From: Drosophila persimilis
Taxonomy: Eukaryota; Arthropoda; Insecta; Diptera; Drosophilidae
Direction of reading: 5' to 3'
Assembly: GCF_003286085.1 (NCBI RefSeq)
Contig: NW_020825313.1
Span: 1,736,001-1,800,000, forward strand
Length of the DNA stretch: 64,000 bases
Part shown: positions 54,760 through 64,000 of the stretch, in pieces
How the letters are laid out: each line of letters begins with the position of its first letter
Position numbering within the stretch: position 1 is the first letter of the stretch
Position numbers and translations under genes: made by a program
The notes under the pieces: generated by a model
The model's database searches: none
Told to the model about the DNA's origin: nothing
The model's input: the letters and a program-made list of their open reading frames with translations, nothing else

Positions 54760-57330
54760 AACGGGCTACCTCGTTAGCTGGGTCAGCTGCAAATAAGCGG
54801 GCACCCCAAAGAAATTAATCTCAATTGTCTCTGAGGAAGGTTACCGAAAATAAGAAGTCCCAAATATCCAGCGGGTGATTGTGGCGCAGCAATACTGACA
54901 ATGCTGCCTCATAAAAGTAGCTCACACACTTGCCATCCCTACAAACTACATACCCACTTCCCAACAGCAAGAAAGACCTACGCAGTGGAAGGAACCGGTA
55001 CGAGCCCAAGGCGGTTCCATCCCGAAACCGGGGTGTGTGGCAAAGCACCTCCCAAAGATGTGCTAAGCTAAGATACACTGCGGCTGCCTGACCTTTGAAA
55101 AAGCGGCAATGCTCAAGCCATAGCCAAAAATACCTTTATCGAAAAGACGAATACAGGGCATATAATACGCTTTCAAAAGCCGAGCACGGATGCCTGCCCA
55201 TCTGCCGATTGCCAAAGGAAGATGGATGGGTGTCGGCGGTACTGGCAATTATGAACGCACAGAAGGAGGATCGTAAGCCATAGAGGCAGTGCTCTCAGGA
55301 GAATACTGGACCTGACGTTTCTTTGCGTAAATAGCCAAGAAAAGCACGCTGATCGGCATCTTGGACAAAGGTAACGCGGATGCCATTACATCGTACGCAA
55401 GCTAGCCAGAGACGGTGAGAAGTCGGTCCGATGCCATAGCTCATCACACCCAATGGGGGAGCACGAACAATTATGTAAGGGCTGAGTCCCCTTTCAGCTT
55501 CATCCTAAAGTTAAATTTGTTAAAATTTAATCCAGGCAACGACAGTAGGGTTTTACAACCATCAAGCCGGCACAGTTCCCTAGTAAAGGTTCGGTAAGAT
55601 CGATCGCGCTCATCCTCACAGAACGGATCATTAGCTTGGCTTAAGGCAAAAATAGCCTCCATCCCTAAAGCTTTACACTCAACTCCAAAAGACCTTTCTT
55701 CTCAAAACCTTCCAGACACTAGTCGGACAAAATACCAAAGTAAGGGAGTACGCAGACGACGTAGCTCAGATTCTCGGGAAAATACCCTTTAACAATCTGC
55801 AACTTAATAAACACAAAGCATATAGTATGTGTTCTTACACTTACTAGAATCCACCACACTCGGGACTCTCTCCGGAAGTAGCAGAGTCGGTGTTGTTTAC
55901 CGGAGGCAAATTAGTCTAAGCGTTTGCTTCGATCTACCGTTCAGAGTCCGCACGGAACGGTTGGCCATTCCCTTTGCTCGCCAACGGTGGATGCAGATCA
56001 CAACTTATCTTTTTAACTCACTCTGTTGTGAAGACTCGAAGACTGGTCTGTACGACTCTGAGGCTCACACGCGACTCACTACTCTTCTTATATAGCCATG
56101 ACCTAAAGGAACTCGCACGCGGCGTCAGTAGCTGTCCCTTCCGCGGACCTCCACTGCCTTCGTAACGGAATCAGGGCAGTGGCGTAACTGTATGACCATA
56201 TTTGGTCACTTGCTGGACATTGCCGGCCCGATCCCGTCATCGCGCTCCCCTTGCGAGACCTGCCTTTCCCTACCACCGACGCTCCCCGCCACGTGGCCTA
56301 TTGTTCGACACTTTCTCAAAGAGCCCACGGCGATATCGCGGCGGCCTGCTATCCACGGGTATCCAGATCGGCTTCAGGCTCATCCCGAACCGCTTCAGCC
56401 TTATCCAGCTTGTAAGGACCCTAGTTCCTTACGGTACCATTCTATGCCATGATAACTTTGACCTAGAAGGAAACGAACAGACAGAAATGACAGCAATATG
56501 TCTGAGTGTCTCCGACCAATGGGCATCCTAGCATTTAGATCACTCATTCATTATAAATGACAAAAATATTGTCCCTACAAAATCGGACTACTGCACAGAC
56601 AACTCATTCGATAAAATCATCCCTTTCAGGGAAGACTGGCTATGGGCCACGACACCCTTATGGGGCCATAAATATCTTCACAGATGGATAAAAGTTAAAC
56701 AACAAGGTTGGAGGAGAAATCTAATCCAAACAGCTAAACATCAGGCGCTCGATCAGGCTCCGATCAAATAACTAAATGTGCTCTCATCGAGTTGGCTCAG
56801 CAATTTGATTTCAGCCTTATATGGGTCCAAGAATATTCCCTTTCACCAAGATAAGGAGGATATTCGTATGCCAATGGCACCCTGCAAGCTCATCAGTCTA
56901 CAATAGGTGGCAATAAGTGGTACGATGTCGCATAGCTCGGAAAACTTGGCCAAAAATCATGAAGAAGCGCACCTCTGAGCTCTGTAAGCTCAGCAGAAAA
57001 AGGTGCAGCTCAGTCATACTTCCCTCACAGGACAATGGCTAATAGGTACCCATGCAAACAGGCTGAGTGCCCTCTACAATGATTTTTACGTAGCTGTAGA
57101 GGCGAGTAAGAGGAGGAGACGGTAGAACAAAAAAAAAAGGCTGCAACACTTGGGCTCACCCTTCATAACTGACATTCCGAAAACGTCCACAATATGTCCC
57201 AAAAGGATAGCAAACTTCATAAGAGCATCCGGATGGGATAGCTGCTGACATCGCGTCTTACGATATGGAAGAGGGAAGAGGATTCCCAAGTAGTACCACA
57301 ACTCAATATAGGTCAAACGGCCCATCTCTC
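54760..57330 (+). pseudogene. LOA-clade element relic, second copy
   Basis: A strongly decayed copy following the order of 42190-47300. The leader matches (GGTCAGCTGCAAATAAG, ACCGAAAATAAGAAGTCC, CAGCGGGTGATTGTGG). Endonuclease fragments follow near 55400-55490 (ATAGCTCATCACACCCAATG). RT traces with ACGCAGACGACGTAG (ADDV) lie near 55750, and thumb-RNase H traces near 56450-56950 (WLWATTPLWGHK; LEGNEQTEMTAICLSVSDQW). The C-terminal zone ends near 57330. No frame longer than a few dozen codons remains. It is interrupted by a GC-richer insert at about 55845-56445. Confidence 0.7.
55845..56445. other. GC-richer insert in the LOA relic, possible solo LTR
   Basis: LOA similarity stops near 55840 and resumes at GTACCATTCTATGCC (about 56435). 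The 600 bp between are richer in C and G and contain TTCTTATATAGCC (56083-56095), which could be a TATA box. No protein similarity seen. A solo LTR or an unrelated repeat are both possible. Confidence 0.35.
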
Positions 57331-57424
57331 TTATATAAACTCATATCGTCATAATATTTTTCCATACGTGTAATATGAAAGAGGAGGAACTTTGTGAGTT
57401 GCTGCTGCGACTGCAACTCTACAT

Positions 57425-57900
57425 TTATACCCGATACATAGTCAGTATGGCTAAACGACAAAGAGCGCGTGCGAGAGAGACAGAAAATCAGTCAGAACGT
57501 GTCGACGGGCGCTGCGTAGCCACAGCGAATTGATTTGTTACTTTTTGCTATAATAATAATCCGATCTGATTCGGACTCGGCAATCTTGTAGATATGGCCA
57601 TTCTCTATGATAGTGCGTTTTTAATTTTCTCCTATCTTCAAAATGGTTGCCACAGATGCCACACTTATAACAGTGAGCTCTCTACAGTGAGCAAAAAGAA
57701 AACACTTGTAACAGTGAGTTTTGCAGTGAAAAATTACAAATAGTTTTGTAAAAGTGAGCGCTCTACAGTCGGGTGTAATAGTCTCTGAGATTTGTGGAAG
57801 GGGGTGTGGCGAAATTTTGAATCGAAACGAAACTCGTCAAGGTCCGATATCACAGGAGTGTGGAGAAAAAATTTGGTTGCTCTAGCTTGTATAGTCTCTG
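57425..57900 (-). mobile_element. INE-1/DINE-1-like fragment
   Basis: Contains TATACCCGATACATAGTCAG, GAGAGAGACAGAAAATCAG, GAAGGGGGTGTGGCGAAATT and GGTCCGATATCACAGGAGTG as in the other copies, but rearranged and divergent. Confidence 0.6.
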
Positions 57901-58413
57901 TTCTATGAATTATCATGAAATTTTCATTGACAATTACACTATTTATAGAATGGACCGCCCATCTTTTGCAGGTGGGGTTCTGATTGCAGTCAAATCTGAT
58001 TTTTCATCTGAGCTATTCCCATTCAATAACATCCATGGAATTGAACCTGCTCCTACATTCCACCCAGGTCTGATGCTTATGTTTCCTTAAACCACCTCTC
58101 AGCAATTAATACTGTCGTATCTGCATTAGGTTGCAATGATCAAGTTATTGTCATGGGGGACTTTAACATCCCATTTCTTTCTTGGCTGCCTTGCGATGAC
58201 GCTAACCTGTTGTTTCCCAATAGCCACAATGACTTTATCAATGGGCTAACGGATATTTCCCTTGTCCAAATGAATGCTGTTAAAAACATTAGGTACAGAC
58301 TTCTTGACCTCATGAGTGTTAGCGATGCTTCTCTTGCTGATTGGTCGTTTCTTTATTCATTACCGAACATATATGCAACTGTTAACGCGTTTTATAGCTC
58401 TATTTACTCCGCC
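57901..58413 (+). pseudogene. CR1-G endonuclease fragment, copy 1
   Basis: Broken frames of a CR1-clade endonuclease, distinct from CR1-A: AGGVLIAVKSDFSSELFPF, VIVMGDFNIPFLSW (Asp, Asn), NSHNDFINGLTDISLVQMNA and LDLMSVSDASLA. It then jumps to DWSFLYSLPNIYATV, which in copy 2 lies much further on, so an internal deletion is present. It is cut at 58413 by the BEL-D LTR. Confidence 0.7.
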
Positions 58414-58707
58414 TGTTGCAGCAGACGATCTTAATTATCCTATCTCAGCGTGTGCGATGTTGTGAGCAGAGCTTTTGCTCTCACACGCCGCGCTCTTGTA
58501 CTGCTCTCTGCGCATGCAAGATCGGCTCGGCGGTGGAGTCGAGTTGCGATCTCTGGCTGCGACCAGTCCAATAAATGCTTTGAAGTCGAGCACTTGCTTT
58601 ATTTGTTCATAAATTACCTGATAATTTAAAGTACAAAATCGCAACTCGAGCCCGCTGGACCGGAGTCATCATAACGTTAAAATTGGAAAAAATCTTCCAA
58701 ATTTTCA
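58414..58707 (+). repeat. BEL-D 5' LTR
   Basis: 294 bp, TGTTGCAGCAGACG...AATTTTCA, containing CCAATAAATGC as a likely polyadenylation signal. Its borders are set by the CR1-G sequence on the left and the primer site on the right. Confidence 0.75.
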
Positions 58708-58708
58708 T

Positions 58709-58726
58709 TGGCGCCCGAGCAGGGAC
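58709..58726 (+). other. BEL-D primer-binding site
   Basis: TGGCGCCCGAGCAGGGAC, one base after the LTR. It matches the tRNA-Lys(UUU) complement (…CGAACAGGGAC) at 17 of 18 positions. Confidence 0.8.
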
Positions 58727-59815
58727 ATCGGCATCCAGCATTTCGTGGAAATTCGCACGACAAACCAGTGACCTACAGTGTATCTTCGTTGTCTCGGCAC
58801 AAGTCATTGGTTTTTTTTGTTCTGTTGCGAATAGAGCTCTAGCTGGCTGGGTTTGTGCGACAAATTGGATTCATCTTTAATCAACAAAAAAGAAAAGGAA
58901 AGTGTTCGGCTAATCTATGCCGAATTCACAGGTATTTAGTGCGAAAAAACTGAGTGCTAGAACCAAGCCACCATTTTGTGCGCTGTATTTCTCTACTTGG
59001 CCACTGGTCCCAATTTTTTGCACCTCGTTGAATTGGAATAGCAATTAAATAACATACAAAGCAATAAAATAACCCAATGTGAACAGCCAGCAGCATAAAA
59101 TATTTATTACATGCGGAATATTGATGAATTGAAGAAAAGTGCATTGTTACCAGGGAAGGAGGTTCGAAAGAAGGAGGGGGTCCAAAGACCTGCAAAAATT
59201 AGCAACAGCAATGCAAAGCCACGATAGGGTGATGGGCGATCTAAGGCGTGTGCGAACGGACTTTGAGGAAAAAACTATTTCGTTCGACTCTCCTCAAATT
59301 AAATGCAGACTCGGGCTGATCGAAAATTATTGTGAAAAGTTGATGGATATACAGGGAGACGTGGATTGTTTAAATCCCAACAACGATCTACGAGCATCGG
59401 TCGAGGATATGTGTGTTACCACAAAGGCTCTGTACATGTCTGCACTTACAGAACCCGAAACTCAGCGAATACAGAGGAGGGATAGGAGTAGCCAGCACCA
59501 TTTATCACATATGCCTAAAATGAATCTCCCCAAGTTTAGTGGAAAACTTGCAGAATTTCAAAACTTTATAAGCCTTTTCGAGAGTTTGGTGCATAACGAC
59601 CCAATATTAACAAATGTGGAAAAATTCAACCACTTACTGTCGTGTCTCGTTGACGATGCATTGGGAACAGTGAAGGCGTTTCAAATCTCTGCAGAGATTG
59701 AAGAGAAGGCTTTTGATAGTTTGAAGGAAGTTTACGACAAAAAATATTTGATTTTTTCTGATACTGTTTCGCAGTTGTTTGACATTCCCATTCTATTCCT
59801 CTCTGCAGTCGCTAG
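58727..59815 (+). pseudogene. BEL-D leader and truncated gag
   Basis: The leader runs to an ATG at 59112 (MRNIDELKKSALLPGKE), whose frame stops at 59226. After a frameshift in AAGGAGGGGGTCC the frame beginning at 59139 holds the Gag: DLQKLATAMQSHDRVMGDLR, then MPKMNLPKFSGKLAEFQNFI (BEL Gag signature), VEKFNHLLSCLVDDALGTVK and FSDTVSQLFDIP. It ends abruptly near 59815, where LOA RNase H sequence begins. No pol or 3' LTR of this family is present. Confidence 0.75.
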
Positions 59816-60192
59816 GAAGTGAAAAAGACATAAATAGTGCCTCTGATCACCTCTCGACGCCCTTCCAGGTATCAATCCCACCTAGGGAGGACTGGGAGAT
59901 GGGCGAACAAGGACCCGCAAATACGGTTCACTTCTACACTGATGGCTCAAAGCTAGACGGCCGCGTGGGAGGCGGAGTCTACTGCAGCGAGCTGAAAATT
60001 AGTCATTGCTTTAGGCTCCCGGACCACTGTAGTGTGTTCCAAGCGGAGATTGTAGCCATCAAGGAGGCCATTTCTATCGTCTCCAGTGACCTTATGTTTG
60101 TTAACGATGTTTCTCTTGCTACGGTATTCAGAGCAAGCCCAATATCATTTCCTGAAGATCCTTACCATCCAACTCTGCCTATATCCCTATAA
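59816..60192 (+). pseudogene. Chimeric frame: LOA-type RNase H joined to CR1-G endonuclease
   Basis: One open frame (59779-60192, ATG 59779 within gag in another phase) runs across three sources. STPFQVSIPPREDWEMGEQ, VHFYTDGSKLDGRVGGGVYC and FQAEIVAIKEAIS come from a LOA-type RNase H (to about 60085). LMFVNDVSLATVFRASPISF and PEDPYHPTLPISL come from a CR1-G endonuclease. The RNase H lacks its second half. The fusion is probably accidental. Confidence 0.7.
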
Positions 60193-60958
60193 CCCGATCT
60201 GGTTGTGCTGACAGTTCCATAGCTCCATGGCCGCATAAAGTGTTTTCGCAAAACAAACTTTATCGATTTAGATCTATATCTCTGGCTTGTTGATTGGTCG
60301 TTTCTTTATTCATTACCGAACATATATGCAACTGTTAACTCGTTTTATAGCTCTATTTACTCCGCCCTTAATACATTTGTTCCAGATATCACTGTACCTG
60401 TATCGTCCAAGCCTCCCTGGTTCTCCAAGTATTTGGCATACTTTAAAAATAATAAATCCAGGCTCTATTAAACGTGCCAGAAGTCGGGCTCCACGTCGGC
60501 CTTAGCTCTTTACTCCTCTGCGCACTCTCTGCAAATTTATACGCTACCTTTTTCCAAGCAACGTACTCGTCTCATATTTACAACGCATCCGTATCTGTAC
60601 CAGCTTCCTCACGCTAAAAGCATTTTTCTGCCTATTCTCGAGAGAAACGTTGTTCTGAAAGGTTTTTCATCTATTGACATATCGTTTTTTGCGGGTCCAG
60701 ATAAGGTGCCAAGTTGCAATTTAAAACACTGTGCAAAGTCCGTTTGGAAACCCTTGACCATTCAACCATCTTCAACCTCTCCTTGGAACAGTCTTGTCTC
60801 CCAGTAATTTGGAATGAGTCCTACATCATTCCGCTTCACAAAAAAGGTTGAAGATAAAAAATTGAAAACTATCGTGGTATCGCAAAACTTTCCGCAATTC
60901 CGAAGCTTCTTGAGTTCCTGGTCACCCGGCAACTGAAAGATCTTTGTTGCAATTCCGG
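60086..60958 (+). pseudogene. CR1-G endonuclease-RT fragment, copy 2
   Basis: This continues the chimeric frame into CR1-G: VDWSFLYSLPNIYATVNSFY, ITVPVSSKPPWFSKYLAYFK, GPDKVPSCNLKHCAKSVWKP (RT entry) and, in other frames, IWNESYIIPLHKKG and AKLSAIPKLLEFLVTRQLKD. It stops near 60958. It shares 73 nearly identical bases (60292-60364) with 58339-58411. Confidence 0.7.
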
Positions 60959-61616
60959 AAACTCAGGCGGACTAACTGGACTCGGTATTCAGATGACGTG
61001 CGCCGTATTCTCCTTGAGTCTCCCCCAAAGGAGTTCCACGGGAGGCCCGAACCCGTGTTGTTAAAATATGTACCGACGCCTGCAGTGATGCGCTCGATAA
61101 ATCCTGCCCGTCTAGTGAGACCAGAGGCCGGAAGAATCCTGAATGGTGGAATCCAAAACTGGATGAACTCCGGAAAGCCTCCCGGAAACTCTTTAACAAA
61201 GCAAAGACTGTGAATGTTGAGTCAACTTAGGAAAGCCAAACCTGCCTTGTGATGTAAGTTCAGCGGCGAAATCGAGAGTAACTCAGAAGCTTCGCGCTTG
61301 TTCAGAGTTCCCTCGAAGACAACACGCAACCTTGTCTACTTGAAGAAGGCCAACCAGTCTTGGAGAACGTCCAGCAATGAGTAACTAAATTTTCTCTTCC
61401 ACACCCACTTCCCGGATGCTATGAAAACAGACCTAACTACATCGCGTCCACTTCTGTTGCCTCAAGTGCTATCCTGTACCAATTAAGTCAGGAAAACATT
61501 TCCTAGGTAATCAAAAGCTTTAAGCCCTACAAGTCTGCGGGAACAGATGATAACATCCCTGTCCAACATTCAACTGACGACAAAAAGCCAAGAGGCCAAA
61601 AAAACTCAACAGGATC
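60959..61616 (+). pseudogene. LOA-clade relic, left half of the BEL-E target
   Basis: Frames match LOA ORF2 between endonuclease and RT: LRRTNWTRYSDDVRRILLES, NPEWWNPKLDELRKASRKLF, NKAKTVNVES and IKSFKPYKSAGTDDNIPVQH. The last is the RT entry, equal to INSFNPFKSPGPDQVIP. It ends CTCAACAGGATC at the BEL-E2 LTR. The codons continue as ATCTACGAGAAAGTC at 4864, so this piece and 4862-5640 are two halves of one frame. Confidence 0.7.
61612..61616. other. Target site duplication of BEL-E2, left side
   Basis: GGATC, partner of AGATC at 4862-4866 (one mismatch). Confidence 0.5.
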
Positions 61617-62005
61617 TGTTCGGGCCAGCCGCCGAAGAATAACCCTAACCTTAAGCAATATCGTTGTATGAGAAGAGTGAGCCGCCTATGTTGTAAAATG
61701 TTGACTTTCTGCAGAGCTGCTGCGCTCTCCCGATAAAGGGGATCTCTGCCGCCGCCATTTCGGCAATTACCTTGATCTGCCGCCTCCACTTCGGCAATCA
61801 CTTTGATCTGACGCCGTCGTCTATTTTAGTTCTATGCTAACCCCTCTGCGCATTGGTTGCATATCGATCTCGCCTAAATTCTATCTGGCCATAGCAAACA
61901 ATCGGTTTCCACTAAGCCACCAAAATACGAACTATGAAGATTAAACCAAATTCTCTTTTCATTTTTGAAACACATAGGTGCCAAAAAAGCTTGGCATCTG
62001 AAAAA
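61617..62005 (+). repeat. BEL-E2 5' LTR
   Basis: 389 bp from TGTTCGGGCC, a start shared with the BEL-B and BEL-C LTRs, to CTGAAAAA just before the primer site. It contains a tandem pair of 31-bp units at 61746-61807. The last third matches 4739-4861. The left border is inferred from the TGTTCGG start and the flanking LOA frame. Confidence 0.7.
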
Positions 62006-62006
62006 T

Positions 62007-62026
62007 TGGTGACCCCCTGACGTGAT
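62007..62026 (+). other. BEL-E2 primer-binding site, with 2-bp insertion
   Basis: TGGTGACCCCCTGACGTGAT. It equals the tRNA-Trp complement TGGTGACCCCGACGTGAT with CT inserted. Confidence 0.7.
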
Positions 62027-62343
62027 ATAAAAACATTGCTTAATCGCGTTCCGTTAAAAACACTTATTACTTATACAATATTTTGTTGTTGGGTAGTTTA
62101 ACTACCAACAAATACATTTGGGTGCACATTGAAAAACAGTTTTAGTACAAATTCAGTTAGAGTGCGGCTGGAATATTTATATACAAATTCCGGTACTTTA
62201 AGCGTCGAATCTCTCATTCTCTGCGCAGCTGCAGCCGCGGTTCTTGACTTTTCGTGTCTTGCATTCTCGCTCTCGCGTCTATACATCGTCGCTTAAGCGG
62301 TATTTCATTTTCCGTTGTTGTGTCGAATTGCACAACGGTTAAC

Positions 62344-64000
62344 ATGGACAACGATCCGAATACAGGCGCGGGCGGAAATATTGTGGTGGCTGATTCCAGA
62401 CTGAGTCTGTATAAGCGTAAAAGTCAGTCATTATATGATTCATTGCACAGGCTTGGCGAATCCTTCGCGGGGAATAAAATCGATAAGTTGAGCGCCGCGG
62501 ACGTCGAGGTGCGCCTTGATATGTTGGTAGAAATTCGAGAGGAATTCAATAAGGCCCATAATGAATTGGAGGCTCTCGATCAAAACGAGATTGGGAGTGA
62601 GCTCCGCAAAACTTCGATACTCTTTTCATATCGTTGAAAGCTGAGTTGCTGTCTGCTATTGAAGTAAGCCAGTCACACGCCGCTGCCCATTCTACGACTC
62701 TGCCAAGCCATTCAGGACATAGTACAATCATGGCTCACAAGCAGCGACTTCCTGAGCTGAAGGGCTGAAGGTGCCTAAGTTTTCTGGTGGATACGTCGAG
62801 TTCTCAGATTTTATGGCAATGTTCAAATCGGTGATTGAAGCGGATGCGGATCTCAGTGACATCGAGAAATTCCAGCACCTTCGCCCTTGCCTCGCTGATG
62901 CGGCTTTGGATTCGGTTCGATCGTTGGATCTCTCCAGTGCCAATTATCGTGCGGCTCTGGATATACTTAATAAACGCTTTAATAACAAAACACTTGTTTT
63001 CCAGGCACACATCAAGAAGATTCTTGGGCTAAAGAGGGTAAACTCGCCTTTTGCTAAAAGGCTTCGGGAGCTTTCAGATGCAGTCAATTTACACATGCGA
63101 GCGTTGCAGACATTGGGAACTGCTGAGGAGATTTTAGGATTCATGGTCATCAACATGCTGCTGCAGAAGTTGGATTCGAAGACGCAAACCAAGTGGGAGG
63201 AGCACACATCGTCGGATGCTATACCTACCGCAGAGGAATTCTTCGAATTCTTGCAGCAACGCTGCCAGAAAATGGAGCGATTGGAATATGCTACAGCGAC
63301 ACACGCTAGTAGCGATCAGGTGGGAAAAAACCATTCCTATACGCAGGTTAAGAAAACGTTTGTAGCTTCCAACTCTTCCGCCGACCCGTCTGTATGCGTC
63401 TTTTGCCACTCAGCGGGCCATGGAATATACTCGTGCCAGATATTCGGAAATCTCTCACCGTTGATGCGCCACAAAGAAGTGAAGAAGCTTTCCCTATGCT
63501 TCAATTGCCTTAAACCGGCGCACCGGACCCGCGCATGCAATAGTGGAAAATGTCGAGTATGCGGCGGTAGGCATCATAGTTTGTTGCACTTCGATAGTAT
63601 ACAGCCCACAACACAAAGCTGCCCAGGTATTACTCCTCCCGATCTGGCCGTTCAACCAGAAATTCTGCTAGCAGCTCGCCTTTACCTTCATCTATCTCTC
63701 TTGCTGCCCAAGGTCTTCACTCTGATGTCGTGCTTTTAGCTACAGCCGTGGTTCTCGTGAAGAATCGGTCAGGCGTTTTAGTTCCTTGTCGTGCCATCTT
63801 AGATTCAGGATCGCAGCTGCATCTCGTCACATCCAGGTTCGCCCAGCAGCAGGAGAATTCAATCGTCTGCACTTTACTGAGGGATCCACCATAAGCATTT
63901 GTATGCATTCTCGCACCTCTGCTTACACAACTACGCTTACTGCTCTCATCGCCCCCACGATTACCGATTATGACAGTAAATGTATCCGATTGGAGTATTC
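62344..64000 (+). pseudogene. BEL-E2 gag-protease, partial
   Basis: ATG at 62344 (MDNDPNTGAGGNIVV). Lesions are a one-base loss near 62609 (CCGCAAAACTTC for CCGCGAAAACTTC), an 8-bp tandem gain at about 62761 (CTGAAGGGCTGAAGG), a gap near 63666, and a 40-bp loss near 63850 in the protease region. The frame 62771-63739 holds the Gag core MPKFSGGYVEFSDFMAMFKS and CVFCHSAGHGIYSCQIFGN. There is no nonsense codon where copy 1 has one. It also holds CFNCLKPAHRTRACNSGKC and CRVCGG. It is incomplete at the window edge. Confidence 0.8.

Larger units (their letters stand above)
61617..64000 (+). mobile_element. BEL-E copy 2, 5' part, continues past the window
   Basis: LTR, primer site, leader and gag-protease start of a second BEL-E, in the same orientation as copy 1. 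From about 62066 it parallels position 1 onward with moderate divergence and several private indels. The window ends inside the protease-RT linker (TGTATCCGATTGG), equal to about position 1977 of copy 1. Confidence 0.85.

Noticed and set aside
1-64000. Bacterial-type features (operons, ribosome binding sites, CRISPR, tRNA or rRNA genes)
   Set aside because: Nothing of the kind is seen. The sequence is eukaryotic repeat DNA. tRNA-like strings are primer-binding sites of about 18 bases, not tRNA genes.

Overview
The window reads as Drosophila heterochromatin, probably of the melanogaster group or a close relative. It is almost wholly nested and tandemly rearranged transposable elements. The evidence is INE-1/DINE-1-type repeats with their typical GACGGACA runs and hairpin end, BEL/Pao LTR retrotransposons, Jockey, CR1 and LOA non-LTR elements, and a processed copy of ribosomal protein RpL13A. 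No intact host gene is visible. Family labels (BEL-B, -C, -D, -E, CR1-A, CR1-G, LOA) are local names of mine, not database names.

Layout. 1-4861 is BEL-E copy 1: gag, protease, RT and RNase H, interrupted by an antisense RpL13A retropseudogene and ending in a partial 3' LTR. 4862-5640 is the right part of a LOA element. 5.6-8.0 kb is mostly non-coding. 8.0-9.2 kb is a Jockey-clade RT relic, followed by an antisense transposase-like relic, an INE-1-like repeat (9.65-10.46 kb) and a CR1-A relic (10.46-11.86 kb). From 11.98 to 53.06 kb a module made of an INE-1-like block, an antisense BEL-C element and a CR1-A element is repeated in altered forms. BEL-C1 carries a BEL-B insertion with a 5-bp target duplication. 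BEL-B and its BEL-C/CR1 surroundings were then duplicated (14.6-23.0 versus 24.1-32.6 kb), with a truncated BEL-B joined through a shared, apparently recombinant LTR. CR1-A1 (32.3-36.98 kb) is the most complete CR1 copy. CR1-A2 (41.06-49.79 kb) carries a nearly full-length LOA element (42090-47346) with a 14-bp target duplication. 53-54.7 kb is AT-rich DNA. 54.7-61.6 kb is a patchwork of LOA, INE-1-like, CR1-G and BEL-D fragments. 61617-64000 is the 5' part of BEL-E copy 2.

Two structural points stand out. First, the LOA sequence left of BEL-E copy 2 and the LOA sequence right of BEL-E copy 1 are adjoining halves of one reading frame, with matching target duplications. The window therefore looks like roughly one period (about 62 kb) of a tandem duplication. 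Second, BEL-C encodes Gag and protease but no RT, RNase H or integrase, and ends in a coiled-coil segment, so it looks like a non-autonomous BEL family. The genes do not form a host pathway. They are retroelement polyproteins (Gag, PR, RT, RH, IN) and non-LTR ORF1/ORF2 proteins, nearly all broken by stops, frameshifts or deletions, and several lesions are shared between copies because the copies arose by duplication. All similarity statements are by eye and from memory of the families; no search was run.
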